Source of the DNA: Adiantum capillus-veneris
Taxonomy: Eukaryota; Streptophyta; Polypodiopsida; Polypodiales; Pteridaceae
Length of the DNA stretch: 64,000 nucleotides
NCBI GenBank assembly: GCA_014529385.2
Contig: CM043942.1
Coordinates: 2,892,501 to 2,956,500, forward strand
Direction: 5' to 3'
In this document: positions 22,354 through 32,280 of the stretch, piece after piece
Numbering within the stretch: position 1 is the first letter of the stretch
How the letters are laid out: the number at the start of each line of letters is the position of its first letter
Made by a program: the position numbers and the translations under genes
Notes under the pieces: generated by a model
What the model was told of the DNA's origin: nothing
The model's database searches: none
What the model saw: the letters and a program-made list of their open reading frames with translations, nothing else

Positions 22354-22906
22354 TGACTTGAGAACTTTACAGAGGGCAATGATAAGATTTTATGATCTTC
22401 AAAATATTGAGGTGAACAGAAAATCCATTTTTGTTATCAAATTAGATGAGAGTGAAATTGTGAAGTGTAGAATTCTTGAGAGAGTGTCAATAACCTTCAT
22501 GAATAGAGCTCTTTATACCGTACAGGGAAAAAACGCTAAAATTTTTAGTGTGAAGTCAGAGAAGAACATTTGGTGGTTGGGTGCTTTTGAGGTTGATAGG
22601 GAAGATTCCAATGTGTTGAATTGGGTATTCCACCACACTAGTATCCCTGCAATAATCAAAGCTCAACAGGTTAAAGAGGAGATAGATGTTGAAGGGTTTC
22701 ATAGTTACAAGGTGGAATGTCACATAAGGGGAGACCTAAAGACACTAAATTGTATGTACAATGCATCAAGGAGTGCCAATGCCAAAATCCCCTATATCTA
22801 TTGCATGGGTGCAGGAAAGGAGCTACATCCGACTAATTGCAACAAAGCCCCATATAGACACTCTAAAGATCTAAACTTTCAAGCTCTTTTAGATATTTCC
22901 CTTTAA
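22354..22906 (+). pseudogene. Unknown ORF, part after the copia-2 insertion
   Basis: This open frame of about 184 codons joins in frame to 17141-17301 once copia-2 is removed. The product contains DLRTLQRAMIRFYDLQ, a basic middle and a Cys/His-rich end (NCMYNAS, YIYCMGAGKELHPTNC, then Cys/His). A Cys-rich end of this kind occurs in some transposases, but I cannot name a family. It ends at a TAA (22904-22906), 12 bases before A-prime. Confidence 0.5.
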
Positions 22907-22918
22907 AATGTACACAAT

Positions 22919-23856
22919 TGTTGGACGGATACGCCACGACGGACGTCGGCACAGCGAAAACTCACCTAACAAGATTTGTCAGCTAAGGACGAAGCTCGAC
23001 CCGCAGGCGTGTGGAAGCAAGCATAGGTTGTCAACCTACACTCGACCAACTCCTAACTAATTCTTACAGAGGTCTCTACCCAATGTCTAAGTCACAGCCT
23101 TCAGGAGTGCATAAGAGTAAACTTCCTACAATACTTTCTAGAGCCTAACATCCATCAAATAATCTCAAAACACCACAGAACTTGAAGGAGACCCTACTAA
23201 CACCAATAGGTCGCTCTCCCTAAGGTCTATGAACCAAAACCCCAACCCAAAACACCCGATGCAAAATCACGTAGGATGTCTGGCCGAAAATTGCAGGTCT
23301 TCGTTTTCTAAATCTAAAGTGCCTAATGTGTAGAACTCTACTCAATGTGAACGCGTGGATATGCTGCAATGCAAAATCAGACAACATATGCTCACCGAAT
23401 CACCAATTGAAGCTCGTAGATGGACCTGGCAAAACCGGACCGTACGCGCGCAATGTAGGTATCGGTGCATAGCTCTCGTCGAGGGCAACACATTGCACTT
23501 CTCCGCACTCGATTCAGACCACCGGTGCACACGTAGCGTCAAGATGAAGCTTACACTCTCTCTCTCTCGTACACAGTATGCTCACTCACAGACTTCAAAC
23601 TTTCTTAAAATGACAAAAAGGTCCTTTCATTAAGGTCAAAAAGTGGTATAAATACCTTACAATTCTCAAACCCTAAAGTTACAAATCAACCATCTACTCA
23701 ATCTAAATGTCAAAACTAGGATACAATCTGGAAACTTCTGTAAGCCCCAATATTTACAAGGTGAAATGTCGGGTTTTCTCAATAAATGAATAATAACAAA
23801 AATAATGATAATCTGCCAAGCCGTCATTTTCCGTAGGGTGTGTCCAGCTTCTAACA
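22919..23856 (-). repeat. 3' LTR of A-prime (938 bp)
   Basis: On the plus strand it starts TGTTGGACGGATACG and ends CAGCTTCTAACA. It matches LTR A (2955-3868) inverted, and matches 35756-36346 more closely. Relative to the latter it has about 20 extra bases near 23770 and the whole part before about 23242. A half-palindrome, TAGGATGTCT, lies at 23272-23281. Confidence 0.88.
23645..23655 (-). promoter_or_regulatory. TATA-like box in A-prime 3' LTR
   Basis: The plus-strand GGTATAAATACC region is conserved in all three LTR copies and near-palindromic, so it reads as a TATA box on the element strand. Confidence 0.45.
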
Positions 23857-23870
23857 CTCCCCCCCTCCTT
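23857..23870 (-). promoter_or_regulatory. Polypurine tract of A-prime
   Basis: On the minus strand AAGGAGGGGGGGAG abuts the LTR start, as in element A. Confidence 0.85.
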
Positions 23871-23908
23871 GCTCATGTCATCCCCGACATGGCTGTTGAG
23901 CTGCTTCT

Positions 23909-26900
23909 TCATCTTATGGTTTCGTGCATCTTGAGCAGCGACTCGTATCTTGCATGTAAATCCAGTAGTGTTGGGCCAAATATATCAATGTTGATGGTGA
24001 AGAAGCTGGTGTAGAAAGCTTCTTCAAAGGCCTGGAGGTGATAGGATGGGAAAAACATGATCCTTTGATACAATGCATGTATCACCTCCTTGGAAGGCTG
24101 ACTAGACAGATCATAGGCACATCTGTAAGTATCTTGAAAGAAGAAGATACTGTCTGTAACCTGGCCTGGTTTGAACGTCTCAAAGACTGCCAAAAGAGTT
24201 TTGCAGATCTTCCTCATCATTATGCAAGAAAGGTCAGGCGAGCCAGTGAACAATTTGACGGCGCCCGTTAGGGTTTTCACCATGTATTGAACACTTATTC
24301 TCTCACCTGCCTTCAAGCCTGGCAGCTTTGGATAGTTCAACCAAGTGGGTTGGCTTCTTTGTAGTATCTCCTAGGCCTTCCACGTCCGCATCCTTGGCAG
24401 AGGGCAGAATCTTAGGTTATCTCTGATGATTTTGGGTGCCTCTACCAAATGGATTAGGTACTGTGGATACTTCGTCAGCCATGCCTTTCTCCACCTGGGC
24501 TGGGAGTCGACTATCAGCTTTGCCCCTTCAGGCTGGGAGATATCTGTTGTGTAGAGTGGCACTGTCAGCTCTTCTCTGATCCTCTTGTTGATTGTGGCGT
24601 CTTTGTACTTTAGAAAAGGATATGGGAGAGAGGGCTGTAGCCATTCACGTCGGAGGTTGATGGCGTCTATCTTTTGAATGGTCATGGATTTAAAAACCCT
24701 CTGCTCCCATTCTAAGGCTTCCTTGGCCGTTTCTCTAATTTCTACCTCTATGGCCTTGCGCAACTTCTCTTCCTCTTCTTGTGGCAGATCTTGTGGCTCT
24801 TGAGAGGGTCCTACTAGGATTTCCTCTTGCATGGGTGTGTCCACAGGATCTGCCACATTCTCTAGGTCTATGCCTTCCATGGTTGTTGGCCCTATGCCTG
24901 CCTGCTCTTCTGCCTGCTATCCTCTCAACTCTTCTATCTGCTTTAGGAGTGTCTGATTCTCTGCTTCAGCTTCTTCTCCCATGTTCACGAGGAGGTGGTT
25001 CAACTCGGCGTTTATCTTCTCCGCCTCCTCGAGCTTTCTCTTGATATTTTCTAGCTCATCTTGCATTGCTTTCTGCTCTTCTTCCATGCGTGGTTGCATA
25101 ACCACCGACCCTTCTGCAATCATCAACCTTTTCTTCTTCTCTAAGGTCGACTCTTTCTGGAGCTCTTTCATCTGTTCTTCATAGATATGGTTCTCTGTAA
25201 TGGTGTGAGTCGAGCTAGTAGCCCTGACTCTGGCAGGAGATGCCCGTAGCCACTGGATGGTTTGATCTTTAACTTTAAGTTGGACCTTGAGCTCAAGGAC
25301 CTCATCCTGGCTAGCCTTCTGGTCTATTTCCACCTTCTCTTTGGCATTTCGCATGGCCTCAACTTCCTTGGACTCCTCAGCAAGTTGTAGGGTTAGGTTA
25401 TCCCTTTCCCTCTCTGTCAATGACTTGTTGAGTTGTCTATACTCCTCTTCGGCTCCTTGCAGTCTTTGAGCTGCTTCCTAATTTTCTCTTTCCATTTGCT
25501 GGCATCTTTGCAATGCCTTTGCCAGACTGGCTTGCAGCTCTGCTTCTCTCTCTATCTTCCTTTGGCTTTGTTTTTGTAAAGTGTCAACTTCAAGCTTCAT
25601 CTGCACTTCAGTGGATCTAAGAGTTGCCATTTCACTTTCTGAGGCCATTAACTGTGCTCTTAGCTCGGTTAGCTTTGTCATCACCACATCCCAATCATTG
25701 GTGGGCGGGTGCAGGTCCACTGTATCAATGGCCATTTCTTTAATCTCCACTAACAGCAGGCTCTGCATTTTCTCTTTGGGCCCCGTGCTTGCCAAGTCAA
25801 ATGCGACTATGGCAGCCTCTTCTTTTGTATATCCGGCAGCTAGCAAGTCTAGAAATGTGTTGTACCTTGTTATTCGCTCTGGCTGCTCACTCTTAGGCTT
25901 AGCCTCTTCCTTTGGTTCTCTCTCTTGGCTTTGTTCTTGCTTTGACTCTTCTTGGTCTTCTGGTTTGTCTTGCTCCTCTTTCTCTTCTTGTGGAGGGCTA
26001 CAAGGAGGTGGTGAGGGCGGTGGACTTGACTCAGGGCTGGGCGGTGGAGTTGTCGGCTTTTTCTTGACATCTCTGTCCGCCTTTGTCTTCCTTTCTCTCT
26101 CTCTTGGCCTTCTTGCTCTTCTAGCAGTTTCCATCGGACTTGCTCCACTTCCTCTTCTGTAAAGGGTACATGTGGGATATTCTCTGTTGTGGCATCCAGA
26201 ATCTCAAAATTCTTAATGTAATCATCGAATCTGTCTATGTGTACCCTTAGGGATGATCCCGACATTGCTTCTAGAGACCCAGGGCGGTCACTTATCAAAA
26301 GCTTCCTATATCACGTGCGTTCAAGAGGTTATTAATAATACCTCAATATACATACTATATTTACACTATGTGCCTATTTAAAAAACCCCCACCCCCCTCT
26401 GTATGTATACATTTTGATCTTTTAATAATCCTCTCCGGTTAACTCACGTGATAGCATACACATTCTAAAAAGTGACCGCCCTGAGTCTAGAGACGGCTTC
26501 CATAGCTCGTCTAAATCTCCTTTGAGGGCTCTTTCTGCCCTGAAGCTTTCCATCACCCGCTCTAGCCGTGCCGCTTTCTTTGATTTTGTCTCATTTACTG
26601 GCACTTGGGCAGATTCCTTCTTTCCCTTCTTCAGCTTTGGCTGCTCTTCTTGCACGGTTTCTAACCGGCGTTTCAAATGGGTTGCCACCCTTGGTGCTTT
26701 GCGCTGTTCGTCTTCCTTATCTTCCTTGAGCCTCAGCCAGCCGTTTTGTGATGGTGGGTCGGGCTATCTTCCCTTGGCACGCAATGCCCCATAAATCACC
26801 TTCGTGATTAGCTCACCCAGCACGATGTATGTGGGGTTCTTGTTGCCCATCTTCACCAGATTATCATGTACATAAGCTGCATAATTGATGATATTCGGCT

Positions 26901-27555
26901 TGATTTTCTGCATTGCCCATGTGAATGTTGTGGCAATTGCTGTAGACAGCATCCTATACTTTTGTGGTTGCTTTGTACACATATGGAAATATTGATTGTA
27001 CAGCTGACTCATGATTGCCACTTTGGGGTTGGCAATGTCCTCAAAGGTATAGTTGCCTTTCTTTTTGGTGTACACCTTTACTTCGTCTCTTCTTTTGGTT
27101 ACACTATCCCCTTTGTTGGAGAGGTCTAGTGCAGCTGCCACTACTCTTTCTGTGATTAGAATCTCAGTGTTTGGCTTGCCCTGTAGATCTGTAACTCGGG
27201 CCACTCCATCTTCTTTTATTGTTGTCACAAATTCCCATACTCTTTTTATGTCAATACCTGCCGGCACCGCTTCAAAATAATTGTGGAGATCAATCTTCTC
27301 CAGATACTCTGCCATCTTGCTTCTGACGAACTCATTGAGTTCCCGTGGTAGCATTGGTAGCTCTATCACGTTTCCTTCGGTGTCTTTGAACACGCCTTGG
27401 TAAATCTTTAGATCATTGGACTCTAGCAGATCTTCTTGGATCCATGTGCTTGTTGGCTTTAGATTTCCTTCTGGTATGACAAAGGGCTCTACCTCTTCTA
27501 GGTAATCTTTTATGGTCATCCTTTTCTTCTTTGCCGGTGACTTTGCGGCTGCCAT
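23909..27555 (-). pseudogene. aORF of A-prime, near full-length but broken
   Basis: This is the fullest copy of the extra 3' reading frame, roughly 1,150 codons from the ATG at 27555. Order: a globular N-terminal domain (27555-26764) with ITERVVAAALDL and NPTYIVLGELITKVIYGA; a basic linker; an acidic segment containing ATTENIPHVPF; a Pro-rich block and Gln/Glu-rich linker (26080-25880); coiled coil with MERE- and EELRG-type heptads (25700-24910); and a C-terminal domain with SCIMMRKICKTLL and FFFQDTYRCAYDL (24700-23911). In-frame stops lie at about 26766 (Trp in copy A), 25480, 24917 and 24373, with a frameshift near 26115 and a 208-bp MITE at 26278. No signal peptide or membrane segment is evident, so it is not an obvious envelope protein. 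Confidence 0.75.
26278..26485. mobile_element. 208-bp hAT-like MITE inside the aORF
   Basis: TCTAGAGA occurs on both sides (26270-26277 and 26486-26493), an 8-bp target duplication. The ends CCCAGGGCGGTCACTT and (complement) CTCAGGGCGGTCACTT are inverted repeats of the CAGGG type seen in hAT elements. The homologous aORF in element A (about 530-545) lacks the insertion and gives the empty site. There is no coding capacity. Confidence 0.85.
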
Positions 27556-27573
27556 AGATCCTGTTGCACTCAA

Positions 27574-28620
27574 TAGTCCGAAGTTAGCGTTTTTTCCATA
27601 TCAGTTGAGAAACTGAGTTTTAACTATCCAAATGACTTGAAAATTGAAAATAAAGCTTAAAAGGAACTTGTGAAACTTTGCATGTGCTCACAGTGCAATT
27701 CTGGCAAAAAAATTTCAGTTAGACATCCTAAGCGTAGGATGTCTTTTTCATCAGATTTGGGTGATACTTGACATGCTGGTGGTCCTTGGCCTGTACAACA
27801 TGGCTATGTGCTTGGATTTGGACTTGGGCATCAAAAAGTAGATTTTTGGGCTGATTCAGGCTTTAGGTCACAATTTGGGTAGAAAGTCCACAACTGGTAG
27901 CAATTGATGTCCAAATGGGTTGAAAATTGATATATGGGCTCCTTGCACCATGGTAATGGCTCCCATGATGTCATTCTTTGCACATAAGGTCAAAAACATG
28001 TTGGAGACATCCTACGTATAGGATGTCTATTTCATCAAAATGGCTTGGGATTTGTTTTGTGGGTAGTCCTTGGCATGTGGAACATGGCCATGCTCTTGGA
28101 TTTTGATCTGGACAAGAGTTGATGTTGGTAAGACCCTGGGTAGTGTTTTTGGGCTCAAAAAGTGTATCTTGAAGGTGTTGGGGGTCAAAATTGCTTAGAA
28201 TGGCTTCAAACTTGATATATGAGCTCTTGAAGATGATAAGAAAAGATCTGGAATGGACAAACACCCTCTGTAGGCCAAAAATGTCAAATAGACATCCTAC
28301 GCGTAGGATGTCTACTTCATCATTTCTTGCAGGTGACCACATAGGTTGGTTGGCTATGTGCTCATGAATGTGTTGTGCAAGTTTCATGTGATTTGGACAA
28401 GATTTGGTAGGTCTATGGCCCATTATTGCCTCTATGTCCTAACTTTGCGTTTTTTCATACATATGAGGTCAATGTTGGTCCCAATGTGATGAAACTTGGT
28501 AGGTAGCATGTAAAGGCTATTCAGAAAATGTGTGTGATGAAAAATATTGGGTTCTGTGTCCATAAATGCCCTTGAGACATCCTACGCGTAGGATGTCTCC
28601 TGATGATTTTTTCATGGAAA
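27574..28620 (-). repeat. Diverged 285-bp tandem repeats carrying 24-bp palindromes
   Basis: Four palindromes lie at 27721-27744, 28005-28028, 28290-28313 and 28575-28598, that is at intervals of 284, 285 and 285 bp. Each has 10-bp arms AGACATCCTA and its complement around CGCG or a variant. The sequence between them is recognisably repeated but diverged (GGCTCCTTG, ACATGGC-ATG and TTTGGGCT-type words recur), while the palindromes are nearly identical. The block lies directly upstream of the aORF on its coding strand. Confidence 0.85.
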
Positions 28621-30244
28621 CTGTCACTAGTGCCTGCCCTTAGTCCCCCTGAGTCCCTTTTAAGCCTAATTTTAACAAAAAAGTCAAATGGATAGAAAAT
28701 AACTCCCTGTGTGGATTTCAGAGCCTCCGAGCCGTTTTTTGACTTTTGGAGTGTTTTTCGGCGATGAAATTTCTTGATGTTGGTCTCCATAGCTTTCCGA
28801 TCCCTTGGGGATCCTTGCCGTATGGTTTTTGTCGACTTTGGCTTCACCGGAGCTCTATTTGGCAGTTTGTCGCTCTAGAAGCACCCGTGGTTACGTTTAC
28901 ATGTCTTCGATGACTTGTGGTGGTCTACCACCATAGGACTTGGTTGTTGATGGTCTAGGAAAGCCGCTCGTGAAGTTTGGTGACAAACAGACATGCGGTT
29001 TGGCCGCAAGAGCTATTTGACGCTTTGTGTGTCTGATGCCGTTTCTGAAGTTTAGTGCCGCTTCGGGTCACCTTTTGGTCATGTGGGTACATAGACTTGT
29101 TGAGCAAGTTGAGATGCTCCTACCCATGAATTTTGGTAGCATTTGGGCGCCTTTCCGCCGATTTCCCATTTGGTGGCCTCTTGCGGGATTCTAGGAATTA
29201 GCAGTTTTCCCGATGGTTTTCTACTGCCTTTGGACATCCAAGACTGGTCTCCTATGCTAGGGTAAGCTGCCGATGAAGTCTCGTTGCTTTTGGGTTAGCC
29301 GTTAGGTGGCCGCTTCTACTTGTAGGTCTCTACTGCCCGCTTTGTGTGTGAACCCTACGCTAGTTTTCTACTTGTAGGTCTCTAATGCCCCCTTTGTGTG
29401 TGAACCCTACGCTAGTTTTCGCGACAAAACGACAAACATGCGCGAAAAGCTCAAGGTGGTGAGCCTACCTCTCATGTCTGAAGCCCGTCGGGTAGTCGTG
29501 CCATCGTAGAAGCTGCTGGAAGTTCCGCTCGCTCTAGGTGGCAGAAGCTCTCTCTCAAAGGACAATAGTGAAAATGAGCTAAAAATGAAGTGAAAATTTC
29601 TTATAATGGGGGTCCCCGAACCACTTTTCATGAAATTTGACATGTGCTCCCAACTTATTGCGAGATGCGGTTTAGGCTCAAAAATTTCTTGATTTGGATT
29701 CCATTTGCCCTGTTTGTCAGAGATTTGGCATTTCGGTCAAAATCTGGCAAAAACACGCTTTCCGCTCCAGTCTCATAATTGCACCTCCACTGTACCATAT
29801 GTTGTCCTATAGTCACTGATCATCCCCATTTTTTTTTGTTTTTCATTACGACCGTTTTTCACTTGCTTTTTGTATTTTGAAGTTTTTCTGCCGAAAATTA
29901 GCAAAATTAAAAGGAAAATAGCAAATCAAACCCAAAAAGTCCCCAAAAATCATAATAAATCAAAAACATCACTACAAAACATTATATACACTCACATGCA
30001 ATTTTTATGGCCGGATTTCTCCGTTTTACCAATATTTTACCCAAAAGATGACTATTTCTACTTATATACACACACCTAGGGGCTTGATTTGGCATTTGGC
30101 CCCATATACCTGTAGATTCATGTTGTATAAGGGCATAAATACTTGGGTTAGTCCAGAAAATTTCGCAATCAAACAACAACCCTTAAAAATAGTCGAAAAA
30201 CATGCCCTTTTTTGCTCTTTCTGCCATTGGGTCCGCCTTTGAGA
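28621..30244 (-). other. Non-coding part of A-prime between repeats and tail
   Basis: I see no credible coding region. It contains a 53-bp direct duplication (29315-29420, units starting CTACTTGTAGGTCTCT) and unique-looking sequence of mixed composition. It is inferred to be the spacer, or promoter region, before the aORF. Confidence 0.45.
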
Positions 30245-30265
30245 ATGCCTCCCCCCCTCCTAGCC
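30245..30265 (-). promoter_or_regulatory. PPT-like G-run in the middle of A-prime
   Basis: On the minus strand a CCGGGAGGACTCC stretch leads to GGCTAGGAGGGGGGGAGGC. It resembles the PPT and preceding sequence at Ty3 3' ends and lies about 490 bp beyond the end of the Trp-x-x-Lys tail, but no LTR follows. It may be a relic PPT or a central PPT. Confidence 0.35.
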
Positions 30266-30738
30266 GGAGTCCTCCCGGACGACAAGGTATCGCCTCGGAG
30301 TATGTGCCGTGCATAGGTTGAAAAAATTGTGCTAACGCTTGGCCGTGTAATGTGGCCCTATTTTATGCATACTCGGTCAATGCATGGAAAAATTAATGAT
30401 GTGCAAGAAAAGGGTATAAGCAAGATGCTTATTGGCATTCGCCGTCGAGGTTTCCTGTTTTCTTTGCAAGTAACAGCTGTAACTCTACTGGTCTTTGTTT
30501 GATTGTCTTTCTTGCAAAAGTCGCTTGCTTTGCCGCTATGGCCATAGTTATCTCTTTGGAGAGAATTGGCTTCGCCGGAATGGCCGTAGACCCTATCTCT
30601 TTTGCTTTACATTGGTAGCTTGTTTTTGCCGGTTTAGGGTTTATTGCTACTATATTGGTTGCCACTGTTTTGTTGCTTATTGGCATCCACATAAGTCGGT
30701 TTGCCGGTTGCAAATGCTGTTGTCTCCCTTCCGATGTT

Positions 30739-31721
30739 TCATGTACTGAAGGGAGTTTGCTTCGGTTTCAGTATCCAAATGCGAGTTTCATTTGGGTTGT
30801 TGCGGATCATTTTCTTTGGGATCCATATCTGTTCTAAGCCCTTGGTTTTTGGTTGAACTATTTGCTTCGGTTGAATTCTTCCGTTGTATTGTTTTTGGTT
30901 TGCCATGTCATTTCTATCCTTCCGCATCCATACTTGTTTCTCTTGTTTTAATAACCTAGATCTTTGCACTGTGGTCGGTGACTTCGTCTGTATGTAGTGA
31001 GCATGGTTGTCTTTTACGTGTTTGTTAGCCTTGGGTATCATGTTTTTCTTTGGTGGCACCCTTGCTTTTGGCTCTTTTTCCAGTGATTTCATTGCTGGCA
31101 GCTGATTATTGCGGGGTTGCTGAGCAAAGACTATTACATGTTGTTCTTGTGCATGCTGAATTTTGACTGTATTCGCATTCCAATCTATCTGCACATTGTA
31201 CTCTTTTTGCCAAGGTTGTCCCAACAACATGGGGTGTTGTGTGCTTTCATCGTTGACTACATAAAATTTGTGTGGGTAAATATATTGATGTACTTGTACA
31301 TGCAATATAGTCCAGCCCCATGTTTTCAACGAATGTGATGTACTACTTTCCAGTATTTGTGGAGTAGGATGAAGTTGACCGGTGGACTTGAGCTGTTTGT
31401 ATAATCTGTAAGAGATCAGTTTGCTTGAGCTTCAGAATCAAGCAATGTCGTCGATTCAACTTGATTGCTACCCACTTTGACCGTAATTATTGGCTCCACT
31501 GTGTCTTCATCAAACTTCGTTAGTCGGATGGCATTGATTCGCAATGGTGCTCCACATTTTGTTGTTGTCGCCGCAGAAGTCTTCTTTTTGCAATGCGTTC
31601 TTGTGCTTCTGCTTGAGCTTCTTCTCGTACCCTCTGCTTCTCCATCATTCATTGTTTTCCTTGATGGATTTGTTGAAGCATATCCTGTGTTAGTGGTAAA
31701 TGATATTTCTTCAATCGACAC
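30739..31721 (-). pseudogene. Post-integrase retropepsin-like domain and Trp-x-x-Lys tail of A-prime
   Basis: The frame 31721-31416 ends with TLLDSEAQAN (codons around 31429-31446), a retropepsin start whose Asp-Ser-Gly has become Asp-Ser-Glu. A one-base shift moves the continuation LISYRLYKQL to another frame. 31329-30739 has the second-half motif MLLGQPWQKEYNVQIDW and then a basic tail with KQVWMRKD, QIWIPKK and RIWILKP. This part lies downstream of integrase on the coding strand, not before RT where the Ty3 protease normally lies. Confidence 0.6.
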
Positions 31722-32278
31722 CCACTAATCCAATTTGGCATTTCTTCACCTGCTAATGTAGCAAGCTTGACAGCTCCGCTTTGTGATAGATCACTAATCA
31801 CAAAGGGTCCCATCCCTCGCTTTTTAAGTTTCTTGGCATGTTGCTTCAAAGTATAAACAAGTACATAATCACGAGTTTTGAACTCTTTCGTGCGCACATA
31901 CTTGTCAAAAAACGCTTTTTGTCTTCTCTTTTTAGCATAGATCGAAGCTACAGCTCTCAAGCGAAGTTCATCTAACTTTTCAAGGTCATCTATTCTTGAA
32001 AAGAGCTCATGCCCTGTCCATTCTAAGAATTTTGCTACTCATAGAGTTGGAATTAAAAACTCTATGGGTAATATAGCATTTAGGCCAAACACCATGTTGT
32101 ACAGTGTCGTTCCGATTGATGTTTTGTAAGCTACCCTGTATGCCCATAGTGTTGAGTGTAGTTGTTGATCCCAATCTGTTCTTGACTCTGACACAATTTT
32201 AGTGAGAACCGTGCACAATGTTTTATTTGTGGCCTGCGCTTGTCCATTTTCCTGTGGATGGTATGGAGCATGCTCCAT
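31649..32278 (-). pseudogene. pol: Integrase C-terminal part of A-prime
   Basis: 32278-32039 carries PYHPQENGQAQATNKTL, with Gln in place of the catalytic Glu of the usual NGQAE(S/A)TN motif, followed by the WAYRVAYKTSIGTT stretch of the core's end. 31960-31649 carries the C-terminal chromo/GPY-like part, KKRRQKAFFDKY to GPFVI and LKKYH. The first two catalytic Asp residues are lost in the deletion. Confidence 0.75.
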
Positions 32279-32280
32279 GG

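Noticed and set aside
27721-28598. Regularly spaced palindromes as a CRISPR-like array
   Set aside because: The spacers are about 260 bp and are themselves diverged repeats, and the context is a plant retrotransposon. This is a tandem repeat with a conserved palindrome.
29407-29643. Small minus-strand frame in the A-prime spacer as a gene
   Set aside because: No similarity to other element copies, no domain, and it lies in a stretch with short duplications.
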